A DNA stretch of 31,129 nucleotides from Jimgerdemannia flammicorona (taxonomy: Eukaryota; Mucoromycota; Endogonomycetes; Endogonales; Endogonaceae): positions 1 to 31,129 of the forward strand of contig RBNI01000449.1 of NCBI GenBank assembly GCA_003990745.1. The letters are read 5' to 3'. Numbering within the stretch: position 1 is the first letter of the stretch; each line of letters begins with the position of its first letter. The position numbers were made by a program, and so were the translations under genes. This document shows, in pieces, positions 18,998 through 28,608 of the stretch. Under the pieces are notes generated by a model. The model saw only the letters and a program-made list of their open reading frames with translations, made no database searches and had not been told where the DNA came from.

Positions 18998-20060
18998 CAG
19001 TAAACAACATGGCAAACCAACAGATTCTAGACCTCACAGCCCAGGTAGCAATAATGGCAGCAACCATTACTGCCTTAGCTGAATAGACCTGACCTATCAA
19101 AAATCTGAGCCTACTACCTTTAATGGTATAGCACAAGAAGTCCAAAGCTTTATTAGTGTAGTGGACACCAACTTTGAAGCCAATCAATGGACCAATGAGC
19201 GAGTTGCTGACCATGTTCTGATAAACAATCAAGACCACACTCTGGAACAACTCTTTGCTACCACCACAGCCTATGTCTGCTAAGTTGTTATATTCTTCTG
19301 AGGACCTGCCAAAGAATGGTGGCAAACCCTTCTTGAAAAACCCCTCACATGAGACACCTAACCTGCAGTAGTTGCTCAGAATGCAGCAAACAATACCCCA
19401 GGATATGGAGCCCATCCTGCAGCCCCTGGACTCAAACAACTCATGATTGCTCAATATTGCAGTGAAACCATGATTGCTGAATCTCAAGTAAAACTCCACA
19501 ATCTCAAATTCGATGTACATGGTAAAGAAGAATTCAAAACCTTCTGTACAAAACTCAAGTCACTCCTGAACACTGTTGGCCTAGGATACATCGCCAATGA
19601 CAAAGCACGAAATGGTACAAGAGCAGACCATTTATTCAATGCCCTGCCTGAATGGCTTACTAAAAAAATCCAAGAACAAGGCCGCCCAGTTGGTTGTGAT
19701 CACCAACAATGGTGCCTGGCAAGAATCAAGACTATGGTTAAGCAAATCTTAACAGCTGGACCAATTCTGCCCCAAAGACAATTCAACAACAAGGAAAAGA
19801 CTTGGACCAAGAAAGAAGAACCCAAGCATGAAGCACCCCAAGCTCCCTCCACATCCACCTCTTGGATACCCAGAAATCATGAACCTACCCAGCCAAGTAC
19901 CTTCAAGAAACTCACCAAAGGAGAAAGAAATGAACTTTGAAGAAGCAGAGTATGCTTCTATTGTTGAAAGACAGGACACATAGCCAGTGTCTGCCCCAAC
20001 CAAAAACCATGAACAGCAACATGAGTAACTGTTACTACTCTGCACCACCTCAATAACCTG

Positions 20061-20490
20061 ATCACCAGAACACTAGACTTTGTCAAGTTAAGACAAACTG
20101 CCAAGGCCCCAACTAAAGGAAGTCAAAAAGCAGCTGGATATGATCTGTATGCAGCCAAAGAAGCTACAGTTTCCAACCAAGAAGTCAAGCAAGTCTACAT
20201 AGGAATCAGCATCCAAATCCCTGAAGGACATATTGGAAGAATATGCTGTCATAGCAGCCTAGCACTGAAAGGACTCTCAGTAGAAGGAGGAGTCATTGAC
20301 GAAGATTACACAGGCAAAATTATTGTCCTTATCCGAAACCACAGTTGGACACCCTTCAAGATCCCTATAGGTTTCTGTATTGTCTAGATACTATTCAAAA
20401 AAATTGAGTCAACTCTGACAGTCAAGGAAGTCCCTGAACTACTACCTACCATCTGAGGATCCAAAGGATTTGGCTCATCAAACAAGGCCC
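20061..20490 (+). pseudogene. Family-2 dUTPase domain (copy C)
   Basis: In frame with the gag zinc knuckle. Motif 1 AAGYDLYAA is canonical (20130-20156); then YIGISIQIPEGHIGRI; motif 2 CHSSLALKG (Arg expected before SS); motif 3 GGVIDEDYTGK is canonical; motif 4 is damaged (IGFCIV*I); motif 5 GSKGFGSSN (~20456-20485). The enzyme hydrolyses dUTP during reverse transcription. Position is gag-dUTPase-linker-protease, the reverse of family 1. Motif 1 is better kept here than in the family-1 copy. Transition stops in motif 4 and before motif 5 make it a pseudogene. Confidence 0.9.
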
Positions 20491-20514
20491 CAGTTCAACC
20501 TACCATGAACAAAG

Positions 20515-20675
20515 AAGAATAATTTTACAAGAAAATCGAAGACAGATATATACCAAGTAGCCAATGCCCTCATGGTATTGAAATGTACTCTTTATGAATG
20601 ATTGATGATTGCTTCTCTTGTGTCAATGAACTGGCTCAAAGAAGAACCAACAGAAGGAAAGCTCCTACAACCGAA
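20515..20675 (+). pseudogene. Family-2 linker with CPH...DC signature
   Basis: YIPSSQCPHGIEMYSL*MIDDCFSCVNEL resembles the family-1 linker YTPQERCPHSTRIYYSEHLNDCW (13389-13460). Shared are Y-x-P, CPH, an aromatic spacing residue, and DC followed by an aromatic. Here it follows dUTPase and precedes protease; in family 1 it follows protease and precedes dUTPase. The function is unknown. Confidence 0.6.
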
Positions 20676-20679
20676 ATCA

Positions 20680-21060
20680 CCACCATTGGATCAGACAAAC
20701 TGCTTACACTCAAAGCTTTTATCAACTGAGTACCTGTCAAAATTATGATAGACAGTGGTGTCTCAGGCAACTTCATTAATGAAGAGACAGCCAACAGACT
20801 CAAGGTCTTCACATCTGCAGTACAACAAACTCAAACAGTTGCCATAGCTGATGGAACCTCACATGTCATTAACAAGGAAGTCCACAACCTACCCTTCCAA
20901 ATTAGTGACTACTGAGTACATGTTACTCTCCAAATTGTACCACTTCCTGACAATGAGATCATTCTTAGAACCCCATGGTTGAAACAAGAGAACCCCATGA
21001 TCAATTGGATAAACCATTCTCTGACCATCAAGAAAGGATGCCACAACTTCAAACTGTAAG
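20680..21060 (+). pseudogene. pro: Family-2 aspartic protease (copy C)
   Basis: Same frame as gag and dUTPase. The active-site strand MIDSGVSGNFI has D-S-G at 20751-20759 (the usual DSGASGNFI with A to V). VAIADGTSHVI and EIILRTPWLKQENPMINW match Gypsy proteases, where the last motif is usually xxILGxPWLxxxNPxIDW; G to R is transition-type. TGA stops at about 20728 and 20914. It would mature the Gag-Pol polyprotein. Confidence 0.87.
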
Positions 21061-21110
21061 GTGAAAAGGACGCACTCAGTTCCAGTGACCCTGGACCAAA
21101 GATCACTCAT

Positions 21111-21420
21111 ATCAACAAGCTACAACTCAAGAAATTAGCCAAGAAATACCCTCTCTTTGCTATCTCCATTTGTCTATCCAAAGGAGAACCCAAGAATTCT
21201 GAAGAAGACTTTTCCAAAGTTAACAGCTATGTTAGACCCTTACTTCAGAAAGTCCAAGATATATTTCTGAACTGAACCACAGAACCATCTGTACCTGCCA
21301 TTATCAATGACCAAGAAAAGTACGAAGTTGAACAAATCCTCAACAAATACAGCCACAAGAACCATCTAAATGGTACAACAACACCAGAACATATTAAAAG
21401 GCCCCGATAAGGACATCAAA
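21111..21420 (+). pseudogene. Family-2 RT leader joined to chromodomain scrap by a large deletion
   Basis: INKLQLKKLAKKYPLFAI begins the segment before RT. At about 21250-21270 the sequence jumps to FLN*TTEPSVPAIINDQEKYEVEQILNK, which in copy D lies just upstream of and within the chromodomain (LFPNRTTEPP...EEYKVEQILNK). So RT, RNase H and integrase are gone in one deletion of several kb, possibly through a shared TATTtC-GAAC microhomology. The rest of the chromodomain is also missing after HKNH. The segment runs into the polypurine tract. Confidence 0.8.
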
Positions 21421-21424
21421 AGCT

Positions 21425-21438
21425 AAGAAGAAGAGAGT
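21425..21438 (+). other. Polypurine tract, family-2 copy C
   Basis: AAGAAGAAGAGAGT immediately precedes TGTAAG of the 3' LTR; copy D has AAGAAGGGGAGAGT. Confidence 0.85.
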
Positions 21439-22943
21439 TGTAAGTGCACAACCTCCAAGCCACCAAAATCGCATGGCATCCTCAGAACTAATTTGGAAAC
21501 CACATGCGAGACTATAAAACAAGTTACTGAAGAGATCATCTGGTTATATGAAATACACCAGCAAGCATAAGAACCCACCGCCAAGATACAAGAATACTAG
21601 AAGAAGTACTATAACCATAAGACTGACTCTGAACCACTATAACTAGTTTGGTGTATTGTACTATTACAAAAGGAAACTGAAAAGTACCAAACTCAAATCA
21701 AGACAAGAAGAACCCTATCTCATCTACCAAAAGGTTCATGAACTGTACTTATCAACTCAAGATCAAGATATACTGCAACTATACAAGATCTCATTACTTA
21801 GCAGAAGCAAAACACATTTAAACAACTCTGTTCACTCTATCTGTATCACCTCCATTGGAGAGTGACAGATGCTTCATCTGAACTCAAGAAAGCCAACATC
21901 ATCGAAACCAATCTCAAGCCATTCACGTGACAGATATTACTACTAGAAATTGCCTCGGATTATAGAAAATATCATTTCCAAGAGGTTTGAACCCCCAGCT
22001 ACAACATTGGGAGCCCTCACCCTAGACGAGAATGGCCAGTCCTCGCAAATGTACCAACAGATCAAAGAAAAAGAGAACCAAGACCTGTTATCCTTGTACA
22101 ACCACCACCACCAAGGACAGCCTTAATCTTGCAAGAGATAGAAGTGATGATACCTTAAAACTGATGATGTCAGAAGTCAGAAAACTGCTCAGACTTTGCC
22201 AGTGATGATGTCATTAATAGTAATGTCATCAAAGACTAACCAGACAGTACCTAAACCTATAAATAGCTTAGCAGTCATAGTATAGTTAGATTAGCCTTGT
22301 ATGACATGACTGTAAACTAACTCAGCAGTCAGACAATCTCTTGATATATCAGATCACACTTATACTATATAACTGCATTCCAACTCAGCAAGGCACTTAG
22401 TGCTACATCCATATCTAGCATAGTCCAGATAGCCCCTCACTAGTATAAATACCCCCTCTCCCAGATCTCAGAATCTCAGACTTGAACAGACCTGAACAAT
22501 CCAAACACAACTCCTGAGCACTTTCCCACAATATCCCTTTATATAACTACTTCTAGTATAGCAATATCATAAATAGCAAATAAATCTATTTAATAACCCA
22601 CAAACCACTCTTAAGTAAATCTGCTCCCTGTTAGGTCCCACTCCTAACCCTGTCATGAAATTTCCTAATTGGGTATTGTCTGCAGCGATACACCAATTCA
22701 ACTAAGCTGGTCTTAGTTTCTTAAACTTTCTGAAATATGGAAAATCCTGAACATTCAGAACTAGTCCGAAAAAGAACTTTGGTTGAGATGTCAATCTGAT
22801 CTTGAAATCAATAAGTATAGAGGACATACTCCATACAAAATTGATCTTGACCATAAGAAAACAGTCTTCCAGAATATCCAGAACTTCCAGAAAACCCTTT
22901 TAGAACTATGTAATGGTTACCCTAAAAAAACAACTCTCTTACA
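21439..22943 (+). repeat. Family-2 3' LTR of copy C (1505 bp)
   Basis: Starts TGTAAGTG, ends CTCTTACA, giving the inverted end pair TGTAAG/CTTACA. TATAAATAC is at 22444-22452 and AATAAA at 22579-22584. A segment at 21656-21865 reads DQDILQLYKISLLSRSKTHL, matching DTDITQMSQHQKLIARKHQE of the copy D LTR protein; further homologous pieces continue in another frame, so a broken LTR gene is present here too. Confidence 0.9.
21656..21960 (+). pseudogene. Remnant of family-2 LTR-encoded protein (copy C 3' LTR)
   Basis: The first 70 codons align with residues ~70-155 of the copy D LTR protein (28900-29811 minus). After a TGA the match resumes in another frame (RVTDASSELKKANIIETNLK against QIDDMIQELNHKYLEYIETT). 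The 5' LTR has the equivalent at about 16310-16620. Frameshift, stops and a U3 deletion make it non-functional. Confidence 0.55.
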
Positions 22944-22948
22944 GCAAA
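22944..22948 (+). repeat. Target-site duplication GCAAA, right of copy C
   Basis: Pairs with 16090-16094; the family-1 integrase continues at 22949. Confidence 0.92.
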
Positions 22949-23637
22949 TCACAACAGACCATGGCACAGAATTTGTCAATGGATTCCATAAGATAATATA
23001 TCAGAAATATAAGATTCAGCACATCAAGACTACCACATACCACCCTCAAGGAAATAGACAGATAGAGAGAACCAACAAGACTCTCAAGAACATCCTGGTG
23101 AAGATCTCAGAGATATATGAGAATTGGAATAACTACCTCCCAACTGCCCTCTCTGTACTATGAGATATATAGTCACAGAGTACACACTTTACCTCAAGAG
23201 AACTGCTCTTTGGAGAAGAAGATTCTGATAGAATCTCAGCCATAAATCTAGACCTAACTTAGAGATAGGTCAATGCAGAAATCCAGAGACTATACCAAAT
23301 CAGGAAGAAGGCTGAAGATTACATCATCAAGTCACAAGTACTGATAAGGAAAAATGTAAAAAAGAATCACAAGACCCTAGAACTCATCCAAATCAGAGAA
23401 AAAGTCCTACTATATCAAAATATAGTAGAAGCCTCATAGTCATGAAAACTGGAGCCCAAATGGGAAGGATCCTTCTATGTGCAAGATATCAAGAGAACTA
23501 CCTTCTGGCTTAGAAAAATCTCAGGAACCATACTACTTACCATAGTACATAGAAACAGACTCAAGAAGTACCATGAACCTATACAAGAGAAGCAAAACAT
23601 GATGACTGCCTATGAGGTTCTAGTCTGCAAATCATAA
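22949..23637 (+). pseudogene. int: Family-1 integrase, 3' segment (copy B)
   Basis: Resumes with ITTDHGTEFVNGF (second catalytic aspartate) and NRQIERTNKTLKNIL (glutamate; the usual GQTER is changed). An apparent frame from 22783 is an accidental fusion of the copy C LTR end to this segment. Stops at about 23161, 23170 and 23259 are transition-type. LEPKWEGSFYV keeps the Trp that copy A lost. The end TAA at 23635-23637 matches copy A. Confidence 0.88.
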
Positions 23638-23940
23638 CAGCATGTCCCATGACCAGCAGGCTATCTGTCTGGACCATTCTCTAAGGAATATAGCACTAGC
23701 AACTACTTATCTATGAGACTTTCAAAGCCAGAGAAGTTTGAATCATCAACTGATTGATCAAGATCAGAATCAGGCCCTTGCTCTATATGAATGGAGTGAC
23801 TCTTCACCATCATGCCAAAATACAAAGAGAAGACACCAGTCCATAAATACCACTTTTCGACCCCTTGTCAGAGGTTATGGGATCAGCAAATTTTTCAGGA
23901 CTGGGCCAATGAATAAGGACATTCAAGAAGATCCTTATTC
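23638..23940 (+). other. Family-1 copy B: spacer between integrase and polypurine tract
   Basis: Homologous to 1887-2189, with the same leading stops. The polypurine tract AGGAGGAAAA follows at 23941-23950. The frame at 23738-24058 crosses the LTR border and is not a gene. Confidence 0.6.
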
Positions 23941-24192
23941 AGGAGGAAAATGTAACAGTGACTCCAGAATAATGACATTAACACAGAAGACAGTCTTTCC
24001 TTGCAAGCCACTAGATCAAAGCACAAGGAGATCATATGGCATACAAGATGAGCAATAATGATCAACTGTGAGTCATTATAACTATAGTATGGGTATCTTG
24101 AGGAATATAAAAGAAGGATCAAGGAACCACAGTAGCAGTAACCAACAAGACCCACTAATCCCAAAATAGCTCAAAAACTTATTATAAATGAA

Positions 24193-25052
24193 ATGTCTGC
24201 TGCCCACCAAACCTCAAGGTCAAGGAACCACCAAAGTATCTCAGTAGAAGAAAGGATGTTCCAAGACATTAGAAGAGCCATGAGGACCCACACAAGAAGG
24301 ACTTTTAGTATCAACTTGAATACTATAGAATCTTATCACTATATTCTCTACCACCATAAAATAGAAATAAGGATCACCATTGCTACTGAATACCTCCAAA
24401 TATAGTAGGAGTATGAGATAGAAATCTCCTCTGCTAGGAGTTCCTACAGGCCAGCACTCAAGAGCTATAAGATGCTACTCTCATAGATATATACAAAATA
24501 AGGACAGTTAAGAAGATCTATCAGATCTTCAGACATGTACCATGGTTGATCCCCAACTTGGAGTATATTAGAGTCTCAGACTTCAGAGACCTATCAGCCT
24601 ACTATATCAATACACTAGAAGCCAGAGTGGCTACAGAAGCCCAGTCTACTATTACCCTCAATAGTGATGAAGTAGAAGACTTCTGGCATCTCATCCTCCA
24701 GGACAACCCAGACCAATTCCTGTAAAGATTGATCTCAGTATTCCAAGGTCCAAGCATCTAGGTTAGACCTCCCCAAGACCCCACATTTGTCCCCTATTTT
24801 GTAGAAGAGAACCTTATAGACTGGAGAGCCCCAGATCTCCTTGTTCTCACTGCTACTGAATGCGATGATATCATTGATGATGACATCATCTCATGTAATA
24901 TATGTGAGATGTACAATATATGCAAGACATATGATATATATGAAACACATGACCTATGTAATGATGATAAATTTGTAGACCTCATCTCCTTTAAAGACAT
25001 CCTGATCTCTGATGAAGATGAAGTTCTTATGGTCTTGAACATTCTGCTCTAA
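24193..25052 (+). pseudogene. LTR-encoded protein, family 1, copy B 3' LTR (broken)
   Basis: Same start (ATGTCTGCTGCCCACC) and end (ATTCTGCTCTAA) as the other two family-1 copies. It carries several transition stops (e.g. TAG near 24403) and a one-base deletion around 24420, where the 5' LTR has ATAGGAAACC and this one ATAGAAATC, so the frame is shifted. On a genomic transcript this copy, not the 5' one, would be the one present. Confidence 0.8.
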
Positions 25053-25066
25053 AGTCCTTTAGTGAT

Positions 25067-25206
25067 ACTAAATTATTCCAGCACTGGTATTTTGATGTGA
25101 CACTGAATTATTCCAGTACCAGCATTCTGATGTAACACTGAATTATTCCAGCATCAGCATTCTGATGTGACACTGAATTATTCCAGCACTATTTTTCTAT
25201 ACCATT
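25067..25206 (+). repeat. 35-bp tandem repeat array, four units, in 3' U3
   Basis: Unit starts at 25067, 25102, 25137 and 25172; same copy number and phase as the 5' LTR. Confidence 0.88.
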
Positions 25207-25588
25207 GAAATTATACTAGTATCCTGAACCTGTACAACCATCAGTGCCAACCCTGGAACTTAGCAGTTTTTTCTGTCCTGGCATTTTATTTTAGTTATTG
25301 GAATTTATATTTAGCTTTATATCTTAGCAACCATTGAATTATATTTTGTATAAATACCTCTCTTATTTCCTCTGAAATAAAGTCAGTCTACTCAGTACAA
25401 TATATACACTTTCTTACAAGCAATCTAATAGATAACAAGACAGTTTAAAGATAAGAAGTTTGAGGACTATAAGACCTTGGGAAGGTACTTCAATAAGAAC
25501 TTGCTTATAACAAACTTGAGTTAGTTTAAGAGATATATCTTGAAGAGAATCTGGTATATTTGAAGAACTCAGCGACCACTATGTGATA

Positions 25589-26167
25589 ACAGTTATATCT
25601 CTGAATATCTCTGATAAAGAGAAGTATAATAATCCAAATAATTCTATATAGATAACTTATTATAATATGAGTACCTAGCAAAGACACTAAGAATAAACTA
25701 AGAACAAAATCACTACTGCCATCCTTATAACTATTAAATACTAATAAAATTCTACTAAACCACTCTCTATCAATATATAAAGCTCTAAAGACTTAGTTTC
25801 AAATAAAGCCCAATATTATCTTAGAAGAATCCAATATTTCCAGACCTTATACTACTAATAAGAATTAAAAGAGTACTATAAGATTAGATGTCTCATTTAT
25901 CAATAAGCTACTCTCAGTAGTACTAAGTAATAAGTTCACCTTTCCATTAATAACTATATTTATATTGTTACCAAAAGACTTTATATATATTCTTTTCTGC
26001 ACCTGATTCCAAGTCCTTAACTATCTTTATAGAGTTTTTCCTGAGAATATTACTAATTTGAATAATAAATAATAGAGTAATATTATCTTTTAAGTAGTTT
26101 AGTATACTGCTCTTCAGTTTGATAAGTATTTAGAGTTTAGTGCCAAATTCAATAAATAGGTTTAGAC
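25589..26167 (+). pseudogene. Family-4 3' internal region (plus strand), after copy B
   Basis: Continuation of the element interrupted at 9778. It should hold the integrase C-terminus, but the sequence is too decayed to read; only scraps such as FDKYLEFSAKFNK near the end look protein-like. The assignment rests on the upstream integrase and on the polypurine tract and LTR that follow. Confidence 0.5.
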
Positions 26168-26180
26168 AAGAAGAGAAGGA
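26168..26180 (+). other. Polypurine tract, family 4
   Basis: AAGAAGAGAAGGA directly before the LTR start TGTAATAAAT. Confidence 0.7.
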
Positions 26181-26990
26181 TGTAATAAATAATTATATAT
26201 CTCTAAGCTACTGAAATTTTCAACTAGTAGTTATAGATACTAAATATAGTACAACTATATATAAATATATTTAGTATACTATATTTATTTATAGTTAGTA
26301 CTCTCAATGAATCAAATCAAATTAAATTTGATCCAAATTTGATTCAATTCAATCAAATCAAAGATCTAATTCAATTTGAGGTCCAATTCAAATCTTATTT
26401 TTTGAAATGTAATAACTTGATGAATATATATTCAAATTCAATAATATTTAGCTTATTAGATTCCTCTTATATAGGGAAATCTAACAAGCTAAAGATTATT
26501 GAATTTGGATATATATTTGTCAAGTAATTATATTTCAAAAAATAGAGTTTGAATTGAACCCTTAATTTGATTTGAATTCAATTTAATTTGAACTTGATTC
26601 AAATTGAAAAATTCCCAATTTGATTTGATTCAAATGACCCTCAATATAATTTGATTCAAATTGATTCAATTCATTTGAAAGTACTAAATATTCTCTATAC
26701 TGAATATGTTATAATCTCAGCTCTACTTTCTCTAAATATAAAAATAAAGTAGTATTCTTATTACAGAACTCTCAGATCTGACTTATTAATAATTCTAAGC
26801 CTGATCAACTTAGAATATAAGTATAGTACTTTCACTAATACAAGAACCTGAAAGTGATACTTAAACTACCTTACTACAAAAGACAATTAGAACTTAGTAC
26901 TTTCTTATAAATACTCAGAACTTAGAGCTGATAGTTATCTTGATTATCTATAATATATATATTAATTCTATTAGTATATAGTTTTATTAC
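26181..26990 (+). repeat. Family-4 3' LTR (plus), broken by a foldback element
   Basis: Start TGTAATAAATAATTATATATCTC matches the minus-strand LTR start at 8703, and the 3' half (26687-26990) matches 8510-8238 read in reverse. Without the 391-bp insert it is about 419 bp. The insert falls just before the TATA box. The last base of the LTR is lost where element E abuts. Confidence 0.75.
26296..26686. mobile_element. Foldback/MITE-like element 2
   Basis: Ends TAGTACTCTC...GAAAGTACTA; same structure and centre (TTAGCTTATTAGATTCC / GGAAATCTAACAAGC) as element 1. It lies inside the family-4 LTR. No target duplication can be recognised, probably because of mutation. Confidence 0.78.
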
Positions 26991-27394
26991 TGTAATAGTT
27001 CTAGTTTCTAAATAAGGAAGCAACTAGTTCTGATAGTTCTAAGTAACTCAATGAGATACTTAAGGGTTCAAGTATTCTCAAAGGATTTCTAGGAGAAAAT
27101 ATTCTGAGACTTTATTCATGAGAACAAAGGGGATATTTATACAAGATCTGAAAGAAGGATCCAGAAGGATCTGAGAAATCAAAGGAAAATGCCAAGAGGA
27201 AAGTTCTCAGCAAGGATGACAAATGATGACAAATAAAGTTCTACAAGTTTCCAGGACATTCAGTGACTAGCTAAATAAGTACTAGAGGATGCTTGGTGCT
27301 AAGAAAGGATTTCTAAGCATTTGGAAAGTACTGGAAGATTATAGAATATTGAAGAAAGACAAAAAAAAGAAATAAACTATGCTAAAATATTACA
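26991..27394 (-). repeat. Family-3 (element E) LTR, minus strand (404 bp)
   Basis: Read on the minus strand it runs TGTAATATTTTAGC...AACTATTACA. It has a TATA box (plus-strand 27132-27141) and AATAAA (27111-27116), again about 20 bp apart. The element's chromodomain lies upstream, so this is its 3' LTR. It has no reading frame. The adjoining ATTAC (26986-26990) is the candidate target duplication; the other side is outside the window. Confidence 0.75.
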
Positions 27395-27407
27395 TCTCTC
27401 CCTCCTT
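27395..27407 (-). other. Polypurine tract, element E
   Basis: AAGGAGGGAGAGA on the minus strand, directly before TGTAAT of the LTR. Confidence 0.8.
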
Positions 27408-27722
27408 AAGAATCAACATCCTCATTGAATTCTCAAAGTTACACATAATAAACAATAAGACTAAAAGAAACTTCAAATTAAATGTATCAACTCATTGGCA
27501 AGAATTGGCCATCCTTGTATAAGGCAAGGGCCAAAGTATCATCTTGATTGGATGAGAACTGGTTCAAACCTTATTGGTTGCAGGATTTATAGAGGTTTCC
27601 TATATCTCTTGTTTCTAATACTGTATCCCTTAGAGAGCCCTGATGCATAATGTGCCTAATTAGCACAGTAGGTCATTTACTATCCAAGAGGAGAACCTCA
27701 CGGGCAGTCAATGAGTTCCTTT
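27408..27722 (-). other. Element E spacer between pol and LTR
   Basis: About 315 bp with no readable gene; 3' untranslated part of the element. Confidence 0.6.
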
Positions 27723-27931
27723 TTACTCAAACTCTTGGATGAGGTCTTGGGAGTTCTTGAGATTGACAGCAGGTTCCCAGATAGTATCATATTCAGAATA
27801 ACCCATCCACTTGACTAGGTATTCTGTGCGATGGTATCAGACTCATTTGTCTAAGATTTTCTTAACTTCATACTCGATGTGGTCTTCAACTACAACTGGT
27901 GCTGATGGTGTCAGAATTTGGCCAGGGTATG
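27723..27931 (-). pseudogene. Element E: pol C-terminus with chromodomain
   Basis: Minus-strand frame ending at TAA 27725-27723. The chromodomain reads IEYEVKKILDK, then two TGA codons (probably from CGA or TGG), YLVKWMGYSEYDTIWEP and NSQDLIQEFE. Chromodomains at the end of integrase steer chromovirus insertion to marked chromatin. The rest of pol was displaced by copy D, which begins at 27932. Confidence 0.85.
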
Positions 27932-28410
27932 TGTAAGAGGGTTGCTTTTTAGGGTAACCATTACGTAGTTCTGGAAGGGTTTTCTGGAAGTTCTGGATAT
28001 TCTAGAAGACCGTTTTCTTATGGTCAAGATCAATTTCGTATGGAGTACGTCCTCTATGCTTATTGATTTCAAGATCGGGTTGATGTCTCAACCAAAGTCC
28101 TTTCAATGGACTAGTTCTGGATGTTCAGGATTTTCCGTATTTCAGGAAGTTCAAGAAACTAAGACCAGCTTAGTTGAATTGGTGTATCGCTGCAGACAAT
28201 ACCCAATTGGGAAATTTCATGACGGGGTTAGGAGTAGGACCTAACAGGGAGCGGATTTACTTAAGAGTGGTTTGTGGGTTATTAAATAGGTTTATTCGCT
28301 ATTCATGATATTGCTATACTAGGAGTAGTTGTGTGAAGGGGTATTGTGGAAGTGTTCGAGTCTTGTGTTCGGATTGTTCAGGTCTGAGATTCTGAGGTCT
28401 GGGGGAGGGG

Positions 28411-28419
28411 GTATTTATA
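28411..28419 (-). promoter_or_regulatory. TATA box, family-2 copy D LTR
   Basis: TATAAATAC followed by CCCCTCCCCC on the minus strand, as in copy C. It lies downstream of the LTR gene, so the element's own promoter would not transcribe the 5' copy of that gene. Confidence 0.65.
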
Positions 28420-28608
28420 CTAGTGAGGGGCTATCTGGACTATGCTAAATATGGATGTAGCACTAAGTGCCTTGCTGAGTCGGAATACAGTCATGTAGTA
28501 CAGGAGTGATCTAACATGTCAAGAGATCGTCTGACTGCTGAGTCAGTTCACAGTCATGTCGTACAAGGCTAATCTAATTATACTTATGACTGCTAAGCTA
28601 TTTATGGT

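Larger units (their letters stand above)
17700..20036 (+). pseudogene. gag: Family-2 gag (copy C), interrupted by a retroposed transcript
   Basis: A long N-terminal region is open from about 17845 to 18409 without a Met start (ELLALYPVSQDEEG..., then an acidic Pro/Glu-rich stretch). The retroposed insert at 18551-18981 plus its duplication adds 447 bp, which does not shift the frame. Beyond it, MANQQILDLTAQVA and, in another frame, EPTTFNGIAQEVQSFI... look like capsid sequence, then GPAKEWW and the better preserved block 19443-19940. The zinc knuckle CFYCxKTGHIASVC follows at 19951-19992, with TGA in place of Trp. The knuckle is directly followed in frame by dUTPase. Confidence 0.8.
16095..22943 (+). 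mobile_element. Family-2 copy C: internally deleted Gypsy element nested in copy B
   Basis: Two LTRs of exactly 1505 bp (16095-17599, 21439-22943) flank 3.84 kb with gag, dUTPase and protease. RT, RNase H and integrase are missing except for the RT leader and a chromodomain scrap. It is flanked by GCAAA duplications. It is defective and, if it ever moved in this form, would have needed enzymes from an intact relative such as copy D. Confidence 0.92.
9779..25588 (+). mobile_element. Family-1 copy B: complete Ty3/Gypsy element, split by copy C
   Basis: The element runs from 5' LTR to 3' LTR, 15.8 kb with the 6.85-kb copy C insertion and its 5-bp duplication, about 8.96 kb without. Order: LTR, gag, protease, linker, dUTPase, RT, RNase H, integrase, LTR. 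The flanks share ACAG (9775-9778 and 25589-25592), a 4-bp duplication, or 5 bp with one difference (GACAG/AACAG). The element sits in a plus-strand family-4 element. Many stops and G-to-A changes show it is inactive. Confidence 0.9.
23951..25588 (+). repeat. Family-1 3' LTR of copy B (1638 bp)
   Basis: Begins TGTAACAG after the polypurine tract and ends GTGATA (GTGACA with C to T). It carries the same parts as the 5' LTR: broken U3 gene, four 35-bp units (25067-25206), TATAAATAC 25349-25357, AATAAA 25376-25381. Confidence 0.9.

Noticed and set aside
19749..20048. 99-codon minus-strand frame
   Set aside because: Antisense to family-2 gag zinc knuckle region; shadow.
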